Shown: positions 45,077 to 54,767, counted from the stretch's first letter. The stretch is 58,289 bases of DNA from Bryobacterales bacterium (GCA_016789785.1 JAEUQE010000020.1:1-58289), one strand, 5' to 3'. Notes: generated by a model not told the origin, from the letters alone. A program made the numbers and translations.

Positions 45077-47236
45077 ATGATTAGAAATCGGATTCTGGCC
45101 CGAAGTGTGTTCACAGTGGCCTGCTTGGCGTGCGCCCTGGCTCTTCTGGCGCAGCCTCAACTCACAACCATCGAAGACACGGTGTATCGCGCCGACGGTA
45201 GCAAGTTCAATGGAATTGCGCTGATCGAGTGGAGAAGTTTCCTCGCCTCTGATTATTCCTCGGTTCCCGCGTACAACCGCAGTGTGCGCATCATTGACGG
45301 CGTACTGAAGGTGAGCCTTGTCCCGACTACTACCGCGTCACCCGGCGCCTACTATGTGGTTCGGCTTGTGGCGAATGGACGCGTACAGGCGACTCAATTC
45401 TGGGCGGTGCCCCCGGGTACGGTCTCAAGAAAAATCAAGGATGTTCAGTTGGTTGGTCCGCCTCCAACAGGCGGAATGGTCAACTCGCCCGCCGACGGAC
45501 CGGTCGATATCGGCAGCGTCGTCGGGCTCAACGAGGAACTGGCCGCACGCGCCAGAAAAGCGCTCGGATTCACACCGTCCCGAGCGGCTGTGATCAACTC
45601 CGCCGGTGAGTTGGAAGGAGCGGTTGGAGAGCCCACAGACTGCGTAAGGGTGAACGGTACTGTCGGGCCTTGCAGCTCGGGCGCGGGACCTTCCTTTGTC
45701 GACAACGAAGTCCCCACAGGACTGCTGAACGGCTCGAACATCACTTTCACCCTGGCAAACCCGCCCAACCCGGCCACCAGTTTACAGCTCTTTCGCAACG
45801 GGATCTTCCAGAAGCCTGGGTTGGACTACGCTCTGGCTGGAAATACCATCACCTTTACGTCGCTCTCGGTTCCGCAGGCGAACGACGTGATTCTGGCGTC
45901 TTACCGGTTGGGCGCGGCCACGCAGGCTGGGATTCAGGTGGGCGGCGCTCTTACTGGCAACCTTCCCGAACCGTCCCTGGCACAGGGGGTGATCACGGAT
46001 CTGCACATCGCTTCGAACGCGGGTATCGCTGAATCGAAACTTGCGCTCAGCTTCCCGACCCATTCGGCGGTAAACGATCCCACGACCGAACAGAAGCAGG
46101 CGCTTGCGGGGACCACTGGCACGCCCGGTGCTTCGAACCGGTACGTCACCGACGCCGATCCCAGGATGACCAATCCAAGGCAGCCCTCAGCGCATGCACT
46201 GCTCGGAGCGGGCCATCAGGATACGAGTCCCGGCGCCGTAAACCGGGGCGATCTGATCGTCGGACTCGGTACCAGTCCGGCATTGTGGTCAAGGCTGCCT
46301 TTGGGCGCTGCGAACCGCTGCCTGGTGTCGAATGGACTCGATGTGGTGTGGAATGCCTGCCTGTTCACAGGCTATCCAGGGGGTTCCGTTCCGTTTGTCG
46401 ATGCTTCAGGAAACCTTGCTCACAACAGTAGCCGGCTGTTCTGGGAGAACTCGTCGCGCCGTCTTGGTGTGGGCACCAGCGCTCCCACGGCGACGCTAAC
46501 GGTTCGTGATGCGGCCTCGGGCGTCGGGTTGACCACCTTAGCCGTACGCGCAGGCGACGGGCAGGCGACAGCCCCTTTGCAGACCTGGCAGGACACAGCA
46601 GGGAACGACCTGGCCCGTCTGGAAGCGGACGGCGCGGTGCAAGCGTCCACGTACCGGGCTACCTCGACGCCCACAAAAGCGGCATGGCAGGAATCGGGCT
46701 CCAGTACGGACCCCTCGGGGGCGGCAAACGGCCACGCCTGGTACAACTCGGCGGAGCACTCGCGCAAGACGCGCGAGGGCAACCAAACCCACACGGCGCC
46801 CCAGGTGATCTGCTCGATCGCGGGTGGCTCCAGTTCTTCAACCAGCGCTGCATCGCTTGGCGTCTGTCGCATTCCCCTGGCACTGCTTCGCAATGGCGAT
46901 CGTTTCGAAATCCGGGCAGACATCTCTCATGAAGGCGCCGGGACGCCATTCAGCTACACACTCTACTGGGGTAGTACGATCCTCGGCTCCCGGAGTGGGA
47001 TGGCCGCCGACACGGTGGCCTCCATGCGAGTGGACGCCGTGCGGTCGGGCACGAGTCTCTATTGGACTGCCCAGAGTTGGGCAACGGTGCTCGCCTCCAA
47101 TGCCGGAAGTGCCTCCGGGCTTCCGGTAGGGGATGTCATGGTGGACCTGAGGGCGCAGATGACGAGTAGTACCAGCGAGACGGTGACCCTTCGAAATCTC
47201 AGTATTTTGCGGTTGCCTGCACAGGCAAACCCCTAA
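45077..47236 (+). CDS. Large secreted protein of unknown function
   Basis: 719 residues with a signal peptide (about 1-26). An N-terminal beta domain (about 30-130) is followed by a segment like phage- or adhesin-associated structures (SLQLFRNGIFQKPGLDYALAG) and a TDADPRMTNPRQPSAHAL repeat-type region. The C-terminal about 150 residues form another beta domain. No enzyme motif is present. A similar combination of fibre-like elements is common in acidobacterial surface proteins. The Flp pilin gene follows after a strong hairpin, suggesting a surface or adhesion role. Confidence 0.75.
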   Translation: MIRNRILARSVFTVACLACALALLAQPQLTTIEDTVYRADGSKFNGIALIEWRSFLASDYSSVPAYNRSVRIIDGVLKVSLVPTTTASPGAYYVVRLVANGRVQATQFWAVPPGTVSRKIKDVQLVGPPPTGGMVNSPADGPVDIGSVVGLNEELAARARKALGFTPSRAAVINSAGELEGAVGEPTDCVRVNGTVGPCSSGAGPSFVDNEVPTGLLNGSNITFTLANPPNPATSLQLFRNGIFQKPGLDYALAGNTITFTSLSVPQANDVILASYRLGAATQAGIQVGGALTGNLPEPSLAQGVITDLHIASNAGIAESKLALSFPTHSAVNDPTTEQKQALAGTTGTPGASNRYVTDADPRMTNPRQPSAHALLGAGHQDTSPGAVNRGDLIVGLGTSPALWSRLPLGAANRCLVSNGLDVVWNACLFTGYPGGSVPFVDASGNLAHNSSRLFWENSSRRLGVGTSAPTATLTVRDAASGVGLTTLAVRAGDGQATAPLQTWQDTAGNDLARLEADGAVQASTYRATSTPTKAAWQESGSSTDPSGAANGHAWYNSAEHSRKTREGNQTHTAPQVICSIAGGSSSSTSAASLGVCRIPLALLRNGDRFEIRADISHEGAGTPFSYTLYWGSTILGSRSGMAADTVASMRVDAVRSGTSLYWTAQSWATVLASNAGSASGLPVGDVMVDLRAQMTSSTSETVTLRNLSILRLPAQANP

Positions 47237-47244
47237 GCTCCACT

Positions 47245-47289
47245 AGATCCGGCAGCTTGGATGGGCTACGGTGCCAAGCTGCCGGATCT
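47245..47289 (+). terminator. Strong hairpin (perfect 16-bp stem) between the secreted-protein and pilin genes
   Basis: AGATCCGGCAGCTTGG (47245-47260) and its exact complement (47274-47289) flank a 13-nt loop, starting 9 bp after the stop codon. A TCTTTTC tract follows about 10 bp later. Probably a terminator, possibly leaky, or an RNA stabiliser that lets the pilin be expressed at a different level. Confidence 0.65.
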
Positions 47290-47354
47290 TCGTAAGGTCT
47301 TTTCCCGACTAGCGAAGACTCCCTCAACCGGCGATCATTAACTTGGGAATCAAG

Positions 47355-47555
47355 ATGCAAGCGACCCAAAAACGTTCGGTATTGGCTCGTCTTCGTCGCG
47401 CCGAACAGGGACAGGATCTAATTGAGTACGCCCTTATCGTCGGACTGCTCACGGTGACCATCTGGGCCTTGGTGCCTTACACCGGTTGGCTAGGGGCGAT
47501 GTCTCACATCTGGAGCCGTGTTCACCATTACATGATTGTGATCGGCGGAGGCTGA
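47355..47555 (+). CDS. Flp-family type IVb pilin
   Basis: 66 residues from ATG 47355. The prepilin pattern RRAEQGQDLIEYALIVGLL, with the conserved Glu and Tyr in the hydrophobic helix, identifies a Flp/Tad pilin subunit. The C-terminal tail is short (about 25 residues). Flp pilins need prepilin peptidase and a Tad secretion machine, not present in this window. Confidence 0.9.
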   Translation: MQATQKRSVLARLRRAEQGQDLIEYALIVGLLTVTIWALVPYTGWLGAMSHIWSRVHHYMIVIGGG

Positions 47556-47579
47556 TTTGCTCTTCGAAAGTGTACGCGG

Positions 47580-47601
47580 ACGGCCCGCTACAGCGGGCCG
47601 G
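47580..47601 (+). terminator. GC-rich hairpin after the pilin gene
   Basis: CGGCCCGC and GCGGGCCG pair around TACA at 47581-47600, 25 bp after the pilin stop codon and just before the convergent gene. It may serve as a terminator for one or both; no T-run is seen. Confidence 0.5.
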
Positions 47602-47626
47602 CGGCACTACCATGAAGCGTTCGGAC

Positions 47627-48607
47627 CTAGGCGCCCTTCCCCAAGTACTTCTCCAAATCCGGGTTGAGCTGATCCTTCACTTCCGGTTTCTCAAGATCTT
47701 CCTTCCGAATCAGTCGAGGAGCTAAGTTGTTGATCTTCAACGGAGTCTGTCCGTTCAGCTTCGCCATCGCCGCCTTCACGGACTCATAGCCCATCTTAAA
47801 TGGATGCTGCACCACCAGCGAGTCAATCAACCCTGTCTTCAAGTCTTCCAGCAGGCTCGGACTCCAGTCGAATCCCACCATCTTGATCTTGCTCTGCCGC
47901 GCCTTCAGGGCCTGCGCGGCGCCCACCGCGCTTGATTCGTTCGAAGCAAACAGCCCCGCCAGATCCGAGTGCGCGGTCAGCATGTTCTCCGTCACTGCCA
48001 GCGACTTCGCGAAATCCGCCATGCCGAACCGCTTGTCGGCAATCACGATGCCCGGAAACTTCTCCTTCATCCGGTCTTCGAAGCCCTGCTCGCGAGCCAT
48101 GGTCGACGCGGCCCCCGGCTGCACGGCCACCATCACGACCTTGCCTTTTCCGCCCGTGATCTCGCCCATGCGATCCGCGGCGAGCTGGCCTGCCGCGTAA
48201 TTGTCAGTCGCCACCTGGGAGACGAAGTTCTCGGTATCGATGCCGGAATCGAAAATCACCACCGGGATATTCTGCCGGGCGGCGCGTTCCACGACATTCA
48301 CCATCACCTTCTTGTCGATCGGCGCCAGCGCAATCGCGTCCACCCTGCGATTGATCATCGCCTCCACGATCTGCAACTGGCCATTGAAATCCGTCTCCGT
48401 GGCCGGACCGTTCCAAATGATCTCGACCGCCGATTCCCGCGCCGCGGCCACCGCGCCCGCATGCACCGACTGCCAGAACAGGTGCGCCCGCCCCTTCGGA
48501 ATCACCGCAATTTCGCGCTTCTTCTCGCGCTTACAGGCCACTCCGGAAAAAAGAAAACCGGCGAGGAGCGCCCGCCGGTTCATCGTTTGAAAAGTGTTCT
48601 TGTTCAT
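47627..48607 (-). CDS. Sugar-type periplasmic substrate-binding lipoprotein
   Basis: 326 residues. A signal peptide ending at FSGVAC suggests a lipoprotein. The two-lobed Peripla_BP_4 fold is shown by FWQSVHAGAVAAARE, AIALAPIDKKVMVNVVERA, PVVIFDSGI and GFDWSPSLLEDLKTG. It normally delivers sugars to an ABC importer, but no permease or ATPase gene is here. It is the last gene of a four-gene minus-strand operon; the ATG overlaps the peroxidase stop by 4 bp. Confidence 0.88.
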   Translation of the reverse strand: MNKNTFQTMNRRALLAGFLFSGVACKREKKREIAVIPKGRAHLFWQSVHAGAVAAARESAVEIIWNGPATETDFNGQLQIVEAMINRRVDAIALAPIDKKVMVNVVERAARQNIPVVIFDSGIDTENFVSQVATDNYAAGQLAADRMGEITGGKGKVVMVAVQPGAASTMAREQGFEDRMKEKFPGIVIADKRFGMADFAKSLAVTENMLTAHSDLAGLFASNESSAVGAAQALKARQSKIKMVGFDWSPSLLEDLKTGLIDSLVVQHPFKMGYESVKAAMAKLNGQTPLKINNLAPRLIRKEDLEKPEVKDQLNPDLEKYLGKGA

Positions 48608-49632
48608 TCTGGGAACTTTGTTGGAGCCTGAATCTTCTGCCAGCCTTCACCGTTCAACGCCTTCATAAAGGCCACCAGATCCTTCTTCTCCTGGTCAGAG
48701 AGCTTCAGCGGCACGATCTTCTCGTCCAAATTTTTGTTCGGTGTACCGCCCTGATCGTAGAAATCCACCACCTCTTCCAGCGTCTTCATGCTGCCATCGT
48801 GCATGTACGGCGCCGTCCGTGCGATATCCCGCAATGTCGGCGTTTTGAACGCGCCCCAATCCGCGGGATTTTTCGTCACTACGAAGCGCCCTTCATCCGG
48901 ATTCGGCTTGCCCATCCCGACTCCGATATTGTGGTACGCATTCGACGTGAAGTTGATCCCCTCGTGGCATTGATCGCATTTCGCCTTGTTGAGATAGACA
49001 TCCATACCGCGCACCTGATCGGCAGTCATTGCGGCCTTATTGCCCGCCTTGTACCGGTCATACGGCGCGTTGCCCGACAACACCGTGCGCTCAAACGTGG
49101 CAATCGCCTTGGCCACGTGATCGATGGTGAGGTCTTCGGTGCCAAACACCTGCTTGAACATCGCCCGGTAGCCCGCGATGCCCTTCAGCTTGGCGACCAC
49201 GGCTTCATGCGTTTCGCCCATCTCAATCGGATTCTGGATCGGACCTTTGGCCTGCTCTTCCAGCGTCGCCGCCCGGCCGTCCCAGAACTGCGCGAGACTA
49301 TAGGCGCGGTTAATCACCGTTGGCGCGCTACGGCCGCCCTTCTGCCCTTTGATACCCGTGGATACCGGCAGGCCATCTCCATACGCGAACTTCGGGCTAT
49401 GGCAGGTCGCGCACGACACCGTGTTGTCCTTCGAGAGGCGTGTATCGAAATAGAGCAGCTTGCCAAGCTCGGCCTTCGCGGGCGAATAGGGATTGTCCTT
49501 CGGCCATTGGACGGGCAACAGACCAAGGGGAACCGGAGGAGGCGCGGCCGGCTTAACATCCGCAGCCACAGCGATCGAGATCACGGCGCCTGCGGCAAGA
49601 GGAATCCAGTAGCGAAGTCCAATCCCTTTCAT
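48604..49632 (-). CDS. Di-haem cytochrome c peroxidase (MauG/CcpA family)
   Basis: 342 residues with a signal peptide (about 1-24). Two haem motifs, CATCH (C74, C77, H78) and CDQCH (C219, C222, H223), are at the expected spacing, with the GLPVSTG, FWDGRAATLEEQA, FKTPTLRDIARTAPYMHDG and WQKIQ segments of this family. It reduces hydrogen peroxide or oxidises a partner protein in the periplasm. The next upstream gene, 12 bp away, encodes a Cys/His-rich exported protein that could be its partner. Confidence 0.93.
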   Translation of the reverse strand: MKGIGLRYWIPLAAGAVISIAVAADVKPAAPPPVPLGLLPVQWPKDNPYSPAKAELGKLLYFDTRLSKDNTVSCATCHSPKFAYGDGLPVSTGIKGQKGGRSAPTVINRAYSLAQFWDGRAATLEEQAKGPIQNPIEMGETHEAVVAKLKGIAGYRAMFKQVFGTEDLTIDHVAKAIATFERTVLSGNAPYDRYKAGNKAAMTADQVRGMDVYLNKAKCDQCHEGINFTSNAYHNIGVGMGKPNPDEGRFVVTKNPADWGAFKTPTLRDIARTAPYMHDGSMKTLEEVVDFYDQGGTPNKNLDEKIVPLKLSDQEKKDLVAFMKALNGEGWQKIQAPTKFPE

Positions 49633-49644
49633 CGCGCGTTCTCC

Positions 49645-50193
49645 CTACTTCTTCAGATAGCCGTGGACGTAAAGTGCCTTGTAGCCGCCATGCTCGGAGA
49701 GCGTACCGGTCACTTCCATGATGTGCGCCGCGTGCTCGATCGCCGTCTTGCGGAAATCCGTCAGACCGTCACGGCGCGGGTCGTGCTCTTCTTCCATCAG
49801 CATGTACATCGTGCCGTCTTCGGCCAGCAGTCCAATCGGCTGACCCGCCGTAAAGCACTTCTGCGCGCACGAGCGGTGCTTCTCGCCATGCTTGCCGATC
49901 TGCAGATAGCACGAGAAGTCGAGAATTTCTCCCACCACGGTTGCCGTCTTCGCCGTGTTTGCCTTGCCATTCACGGCGGCGCCCATCGTTGTCGCGGTCC
50001 AGGGTCCTTCGGGCGCCGTGCCCAACTTACCCATCGGCGCGGCATATGTGCCCTTTTCCACCTTGCCCCATTCGGATTGGAGAATGCCGGGCCCCTTCTT
50101 GCCCGCCTTCTTCGGCGCCTGCGCACTGGCCACGGTGAGCACCAGTGCGGCAGCGGCTGCCGAAATGCCCAGATACTTCAAAAAGCTCTTCAT
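49645..50193 (-). CDS. Exported Cys/His-rich protein, possible metal- or haem-binding partner
   Basis: 182 residues with a signal peptide (about 1-25). The central part GEILDFSCYLQIGKHGEKHRSC leads to AQKCFTAGQPIGLLAEDGT: three cysteines and two histidines within about 25 residues, then an OB-fold-like end (IMEVTGTLSEHGGYKALYV). No family was assigned. It sits between an aldo/keto reductase and the di-haem peroxidase in one operon, so an electron-transfer or metal-storage role is inferred. Confidence 0.75.
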   Translation of the reverse strand: MKSFLKYLGISAAAAALVLTVASAQAPKKAGKKGPGILQSEWGKVEKGTYAAPMGKLGTAPEGPWTATTMGAAVNGKANTAKTATVVGEILDFSCYLQIGKHGEKHRSCAQKCFTAGQPIGLLAEDGTMYMLMEEEHDPRRDGLTDFRKTAIEHAAHIMEVTGTLSEHGGYKALYVHGYLKK

Positions 50194-50233
50194 GGTCTCA
50201 ACTCCTCAGTTACTCGCTTCCATCACAGTACGG

Positions 50234-51103
50234 TCAGCCGCGTACGCTCGCGGCGGGAATCCTCTTTGCGAGATCCAGCATCTCCTGGCGGTTCTCGCTT
50301 CCGATCGTGAAACAATCCACCACTTCCTGAGCCAGCGCATACTGCAGGCACTCGTCGGCCTTGCCTCGCAACTTGCCCGCCCCCAGAATCTTCATGCCGA
50401 TGATGCCCTTGCCCTTGGCTTTCATTTCCTTCAACACGCCGAGCACGGTCGCCGGATCCGCATCCATCGCCACTCCCGCCGGATTAATGCGAGCCAGGTC
50501 GACCTGCACCCAATCGGTTGCTGCCGCCGTCTTCAGTGCGTCCAGGGTGTGGCAACTTACTCCGTGCGTGCGAATGATGCCTTTCTCACGGGCCTCGGAA
50601 AGCACTTCCATCGCACCTTTCTTCCGGTCCGGCCAGTTCTTTTCGAGCATGCAGTGCAACAGCACGATGTCGATGTAGTCGGTCCCGATCTCGCGCCGGA
50701 AGCGGTCCAGATCGGCTTTCATCTCCTGCGCGGTGGACGCATGAGTCTTCGACAGAATCGTCACCTTTTCGCGCTTCACGTTCTTGAGCGCAGCCTTCAG
50801 GTGCGGGTGCGTACCGTACTGATCCGCCGAGTCCCAGAATGTAATTCCGTTGTCGAAAGCCGCGCGGAACAGGTCCGCCACGCCGTCCACGCCGAGCTTC
50901 TTCGTCTGATTCGAACTGCCCCCGACTCCGTTGGTTCCCGTCCCCATCGCGAGCCTGCTGAGCTCAACGCCCATTGGCCCGAGCTTCACACGGTCGCTGG
51001 CCTGCTTCTGCGTGGACGAGGCATAGAGGTGGTAAGGGAAGTTGTGGAAGACGGCCATCCCAGCGGCCGTTCCCGTCGATTTCAAGAAATGGCGCCTATT
51101 CAT
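50234..51103 (-). CDS. Tat-exported aldo/keto reductase
   Basis: 289 residues from ATG 51103, which opens a twin-arginine signal (MNRRHFLKSTGTAAGMAVF). AKR-family features: FDNGITFWDSADQYG (catalytic Tyr/Asp), ILSKTHA (Lys), YIDIVLLHCM and GIIGMKILGAGKL. It probably reduces a carbonyl compound with NAD(P)H or acts on a sugar derivative. First gene of the four-gene operon ending at 47627; 40 bp separate it from the next gene. Confidence 0.88.
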   Translation of the reverse strand: MNRRHFLKSTGTAAGMAVFHNFPYHLYASSTQKQASDRVKLGPMGVELSRLAMGTGTNGVGGSSNQTKKLGVDGVADLFRAAFDNGITFWDSADQYGTHPHLKAALKNVKREKVTILSKTHASTAQEMKADLDRFRREIGTDYIDIVLLHCMLEKNWPDRKKGAMEVLSEAREKGIIRTHGVSCHTLDALKTAAATDWVQVDLARINPAGVAMDADPATVLGVLKEMKAKGKGIIGMKILGAGKLRGKADECLQYALAQEVVDCFTIGSENRQEMLDLAKRIPAASVRG

Positions 51104-51287
51104 GTGTAGTCCTTGCCAGGGGCGAATGGTCACCGATCGGTGGTTAACTCGCAAGGTAACACAATTGCGCGGCCCTTTGCCCGTGAGGTGGATCAGGGCA
51201 GCCGCAAACAACTGCCGCCAGCCGCGACCGCAAAAGGGTCTGCCGGCAGTTGGGGCAAAAAAGCAAGCGCCACCCTTAACTACTAAA

Positions 51288-54200
51288 CTAAAACAGCAGC
51301 TTGAGGGCCAGTTGAAGGTTTCGGGGGGCGTTCGCCGTACTGGTTACGATACCGAACTGGGCGCCGCCGAACCCGGTACCCGGCATCCCGAATGTGGGAG
51401 TATTGGTCAGGTTGATCGCTTCCGCGCGGAACTGGAGGCGCCAGTGCTCGGCGATGGCGATGTTCTTCAGCAGCGCGACATCAAGGTTGAACAACGCATC
51501 CGTTCGCAGACTCGGCAGGTTTCGCGGCGCGTTCCCAAGGTTGCGTTCGGCCGCGAGTTCAAATGCTTGTGGGTCGATCCACCGGTTGATGTTCTGGCCG
51601 GCGGGTTTCGGGTCTCCAATCCAGTTCGGCCGGGCGCCCGCGAACGGGCGATTGCCGACCGCTGTCGTAACTCCAATGGGATTGCCGCTTTGCATGGTGA
51701 GGATCCCGTTTGCTTGCCAGTCTCCGAAAATCCCTCGAGTCCAGCGAGAGCCTCGGCGTGCGAGCGGTAAGTCGTAAAGCACTGTGGAGACCAAACGCTG
51801 CGGCTGGTTCAACGAGGAGACCGCCCGCTCCAGGCGCAGGTTATCCCAGTCCTGTACGGTGTTGTTCCCACCGTCGGTGAAGAAGTTGGTCCCATTGCCA
51901 ATACTGTCGTCGATGAGCTTCGAGAAGGTATAGGCGACTAACAACGACAGGCCTCGCGCGAACCGGCGCTCGGCCTTGAGCGTGAAGGCATGGTAGATGG
52001 AGCTGGCCCAGGAGTCGAGGCCCGACACGTTATTGAACTGCGGAACCGTGTCGAGGAGAGTCGATGCCTGGACACGCGCGTTACAGATCAGGCCAGGCTG
52101 CACGAGTCCGCAGTAGGGATTGGGAACAGCGGCTTGCAACTGAGCCACGGTGTTTGCCTGGCGCACTGAGAAGGGCAGGTAATCGTAGTCACGATTTGTC
52201 GGCAAGCTTGTCCCTTTGTTTGCGTTGTAGCCGGCTTCGATGGTGATCGCGCCCGGAAGCTCGTGCTGGATGTTGAAGCTGTATTGCTGACTGTAGCCGC
52301 GCTCGAGGGACCGTAGGCTGGCAGAGCCGGCGGTGAGCACTCCCGACGCCGGGCCGCCTTCAGGACCGAGCGGCCGGATCAGGCCATTGGGAAATGGGTT
52401 GGATGTCGTCACGATGGGGCGGAAACCGCCGGCGATCGCGGCGTCTGTTGCCACCAGCGGAGTCGCCTGGTCGTATCCGGTACGGCCGAGCGTGACAAAG
52501 ATGCCCGTGGTTGGCAAGAAGGAGATGCCGTAGCTCCCTCGCAGGACTGTTTTGGGAAACAAAGTGTAAGCAAAGCCGAAGCGGGGCTGCCATTCATTCC
52601 AGGACACATCGCGATGGCCACGCGGCACGCCGCCAGAGCCGGGGAAGATCAAGCCGCCACGCAGGTTCACCCCGTTCAGCGTGAACGTCTTATTGGGATC
52701 CCAATTGGTGATTGCGTTGAAGCGGTCCGTCAGAGGACCCTCGTATTCCCAGCGGAGGCCTAGGTTCAGGGTGAGCCGCGGCGTGACTTTCCAGTCATCC
52801 TGGACGAAGAGCGCGTAGTGTTTCAGCGTGTAAGTGCTGGTCGCAGCCAGGCCGGCCGAACCAGCCGTAGGGTTACCTAGCAGGAACGTCGCCAAGCCAT
52901 GGCCGAGGTTTACTCCGGTGGCATTGGGGCTGGGGCCCTGCGTGAAGGCGCGCGTGAAGTTCAACTCCATCACGGGGATGCTCCGCTGTGTGTTGTTGAG
53001 CTGGTAGATACGGTTCTCGCCCCCGTATTTCAGAGTGTGACCGGAAAGCTGCTGCGTAATGGCGGCGCCGATCGTGTAGGCGTATGAGCCCTGGTCGAAG
53101 GTATCGCCCTGGCCGGCGCCGAAGGCCGTTATGTCGGAAACCGTCATTCTCGGAAACTGCGGCGTCTGGATCTGCGAGGCGAGTGCGGTGGGGAAGCCCA
53201 CCGACGAGAAGTCAAACCCAAAGCTGCGGGACTGGCGTCCGATGCCGTACCGGTTTACTCCCGCGCGCGCTTCGAGGACTCGAGTGGGAGAGAGTGTGTC
53301 GGTATAGTTCAAGGCGATGCTGTCGCGGCGCAAATCGGCGTTACTCTCGTTGGGCTCCGCGATGGTCTGGTAGAAATCGGGAAAGCCGCGCATCGATCCG
53401 TCATAGGTGTAGCGTCCGGAGAGCCGGCGCGTCGCAGTGAAGTTGTGGTCGACTTTCCCTCCGTAGATCCGCTTGCTCTGCGCGACAGAAGTCTGTCCGA
53501 AGTAGTTGTTCTGCCCAGTCCCGCCAATGCCGGGGAGGTTCGGGCGCGGAATGAACTGAAGCATTTGACGCGCCGCGGGCGAGATACGGTCCGCGCAGAT
53601 CACGTTTTGCGCGCTGCCACAACTGATCACGTCCCTTGTGAAGCCGGCACCATCCGGCCGGGTTGAGAGAGGGTCGTAGATGGCGATCTGCCGGCCCTGT
53701 GGATCCAATGTGCCGCGAAAGTCACCGGAACGCTGCAGATCCGTGGGAACGGTTCGAAACGCCTGTTGCGTCTCCCGGAACTCGAAGCCTTCGAAATTGG
53801 CGAAGAAAAACGTTTGCTGCTTCTTGACTGGTCCGCCCAACGTAGCGCCAAATTGATTCAGAACAAAGGGACCGCGCTCGCGGTTCGTACTGTTGGCGAA
53901 CCAGTTATTGGCATTCAACACCTTGTTCCGGTGGAACTCGTAGAGGGACCCGTGGAACTCGTTGGTTCCCGACTTACTGATCATCGTGATGACACCGCCT
54001 CCGCTGCGGCCATACTCCGCGCTGGGGCTTCGGGTAATGACGCGAAACTCTTCGGTGGCGTCCACCGAGAGGAACATGTTGAGGACTCCGGAGGTCATGT
54101 TTTCCGCGGCGATGCCGTCGATCTGCAGATTGTTGGCACTCGGTCCGCCTCCCGCGATCGACATGCGTGAACCGTCAAAGCTGGACACGGGGAGCCCTCC

Positions 54201-54686
54201 GAATGCTCCAACGGGCCGCACCATGGGTGACAGGGTCGCCAGAGAGATGATGTTCCGGTTGAGCAGAGGCAGTTGCACGATCTTGTCGTTGGTGATGACG
54301 GTGCTGACCGCGACCGAGGATCGTTCGAGAAGTTGAGCTTCGGCCCGGACCTCAATGCTCTGCGTGATGTCGCCGAGTTCCATCGAAAAATCCAGGCGCA
54401 GGCTCTGGCCATCGTCCAGAACAATTCCCGTTTTGGTCTGAGGCTTGAAACCGGGGGCGGTGGCCCGGACTTCATACCGCCCACGGACCAGCGCCGGGGC
54501 CGAGAAGTAGCCATCCGTGTTGCTCTTGAACTCGCGCGCGATACCGGTATCCAGGTGGCGGAGAGTGAGCGTGGCGCCGGAGACGGCGAGAGCGGTGGGG
54601 TCTTGTACGAGCCCACTGATCTGGGCGGTCTGCCCGAACAGAGGCAGTATGGTGAAGGGCAGCAGGCAGGCGACAAGGCGGATCAT
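51288..54686 (-). CDS. Oar-like TonB-dependent receptor with carboxypeptidase-regulatory-like domain
   Basis: 1132 residues from ATG 54686, preceded by GGAG. After a signal peptide (about 1-20) comes a CarboxypepD_reg beta domain (ISGLVQDPTALAVSGATLTL, about 22-105), a plug domain with SFDGSRMSIAGGGPSANN and TEEFRVITRSPSAEYGRSGGG, then a long beta-barrel. This is the Acidobacteria-type outer-membrane receptor for complex carbohydrates or peptides. It is divergent from the MFS transporter across a palindrome-bearing gap, suggesting joint regulation and a role in nutrient uptake. Confidence 0.92.
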   Translation of the reverse strand: MIRLVACLLPFTILPLFGQTAQISGLVQDPTALAVSGATLTLRHLDTGIAREFKSNTDGYFSAPALVRGRYEVRATAPGFKPQTKTGIVLDDGQSLRLDFSMELGDITQSIEVRAEAQLLERSSVAVSTVITNDKIVQLPLLNRNIISLATLSPMVRPVGAFGGLPVSSFDGSRMSIAGGGPSANNLQIDGIAAENMTSGVLNMFLSVDATEEFRVITRSPSAEYGRSGGGVITMISKSGTNEFHGSLYEFHRNKVLNANNWFANSTNRERGPFVLNQFGATLGGPVKKQQTFFFANFEGFEFRETQQAFRTVPTDLQRSGDFRGTLDPQGRQIAIYDPLSTRPDGAGFTRDVISCGSAQNVICADRISPAARQMLQFIPRPNLPGIGGTGQNNYFGQTSVAQSKRIYGGKVDHNFTATRRLSGRYTYDGSMRGFPDFYQTIAEPNESNADLRRDSIALNYTDTLSPTRVLEARAGVNRYGIGRQSRSFGFDFSSVGFPTALASQIQTPQFPRMTVSDITAFGAGQGDTFDQGSYAYTIGAAITQQLSGHTLKYGGENRIYQLNNTQRSIPVMELNFTRAFTQGPSPNATGVNLGHGLATFLLGNPTAGSAGLAATSTYTLKHYALFVQDDWKVTPRLTLNLGLRWEYEGPLTDRFNAITNWDPNKTFTLNGVNLRGGLIFPGSGGVPRGHRDVSWNEWQPRFGFAYTLFPKTVLRGSYGISFLPTTGIFVTLGRTGYDQATPLVATDAAIAGGFRPIVTTSNPFPNGLIRPLGPEGGPASGVLTAGSASLRSLERGYSQQYSFNIQHELPGAITIEAGYNANKGTSLPTNRDYDYLPFSVRQANTVAQLQAAVPNPYCGLVQPGLICNARVQASTLLDTVPQFNNVSGLDSWASSIYHAFTLKAERRFARGLSLLVAYTFSKLIDDSIGNGTNFFTDGGNNTVQDWDNLRLERAVSSLNQPQRLVSTVLYDLPLARRGSRWTRGIFGDWQANGILTMQSGNPIGVTTAVGNRPFAGARPNWIGDPKPAGQNINRWIDPQAFELAAERNLGNAPRNLPSLRTDALFNLDVALLKNIAIAEHWRLQFRAEAINLTNTPTFGMPGTGFGGAQFGIVTSTANAPRNLQLALKLLF

Positions 54687-54754
54687 GCGGCAACTCCTCT
54701 CATGGGGCAACTCCTCAACAGATGCGAGATCAAGGATTTCGCTTTCGACTTATA

Positions 54755-54767
54755 TGATATTGTATCA
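54755..54767. promoter_or_regulatory. Palindromic operator candidate in the TonB receptor/MFS divergent region
   Basis: TGATA-TTG-TATCA is a perfect 5+3+5 palindrome in an AT-rich stretch between the divergent start codons at 54686 and 54831. The 9-mer TATCAAATC beginning inside it (54763-54771) recurs as its complement GATTTGATA at 54823-54831, just before and into the MFS ATG. GntR (FCD-type) regulators typically bind such short palindromes, and a GntR gene closes this locus. Confidence 0.5.

Noticed and set aside
48799..50310. Plus-strand open frame of 503 codons across two minus-strand genes
   Set aside because: It crosses the peroxidase and Cys/His protein genes and their gap, with Arg/His-rich shadow composition.
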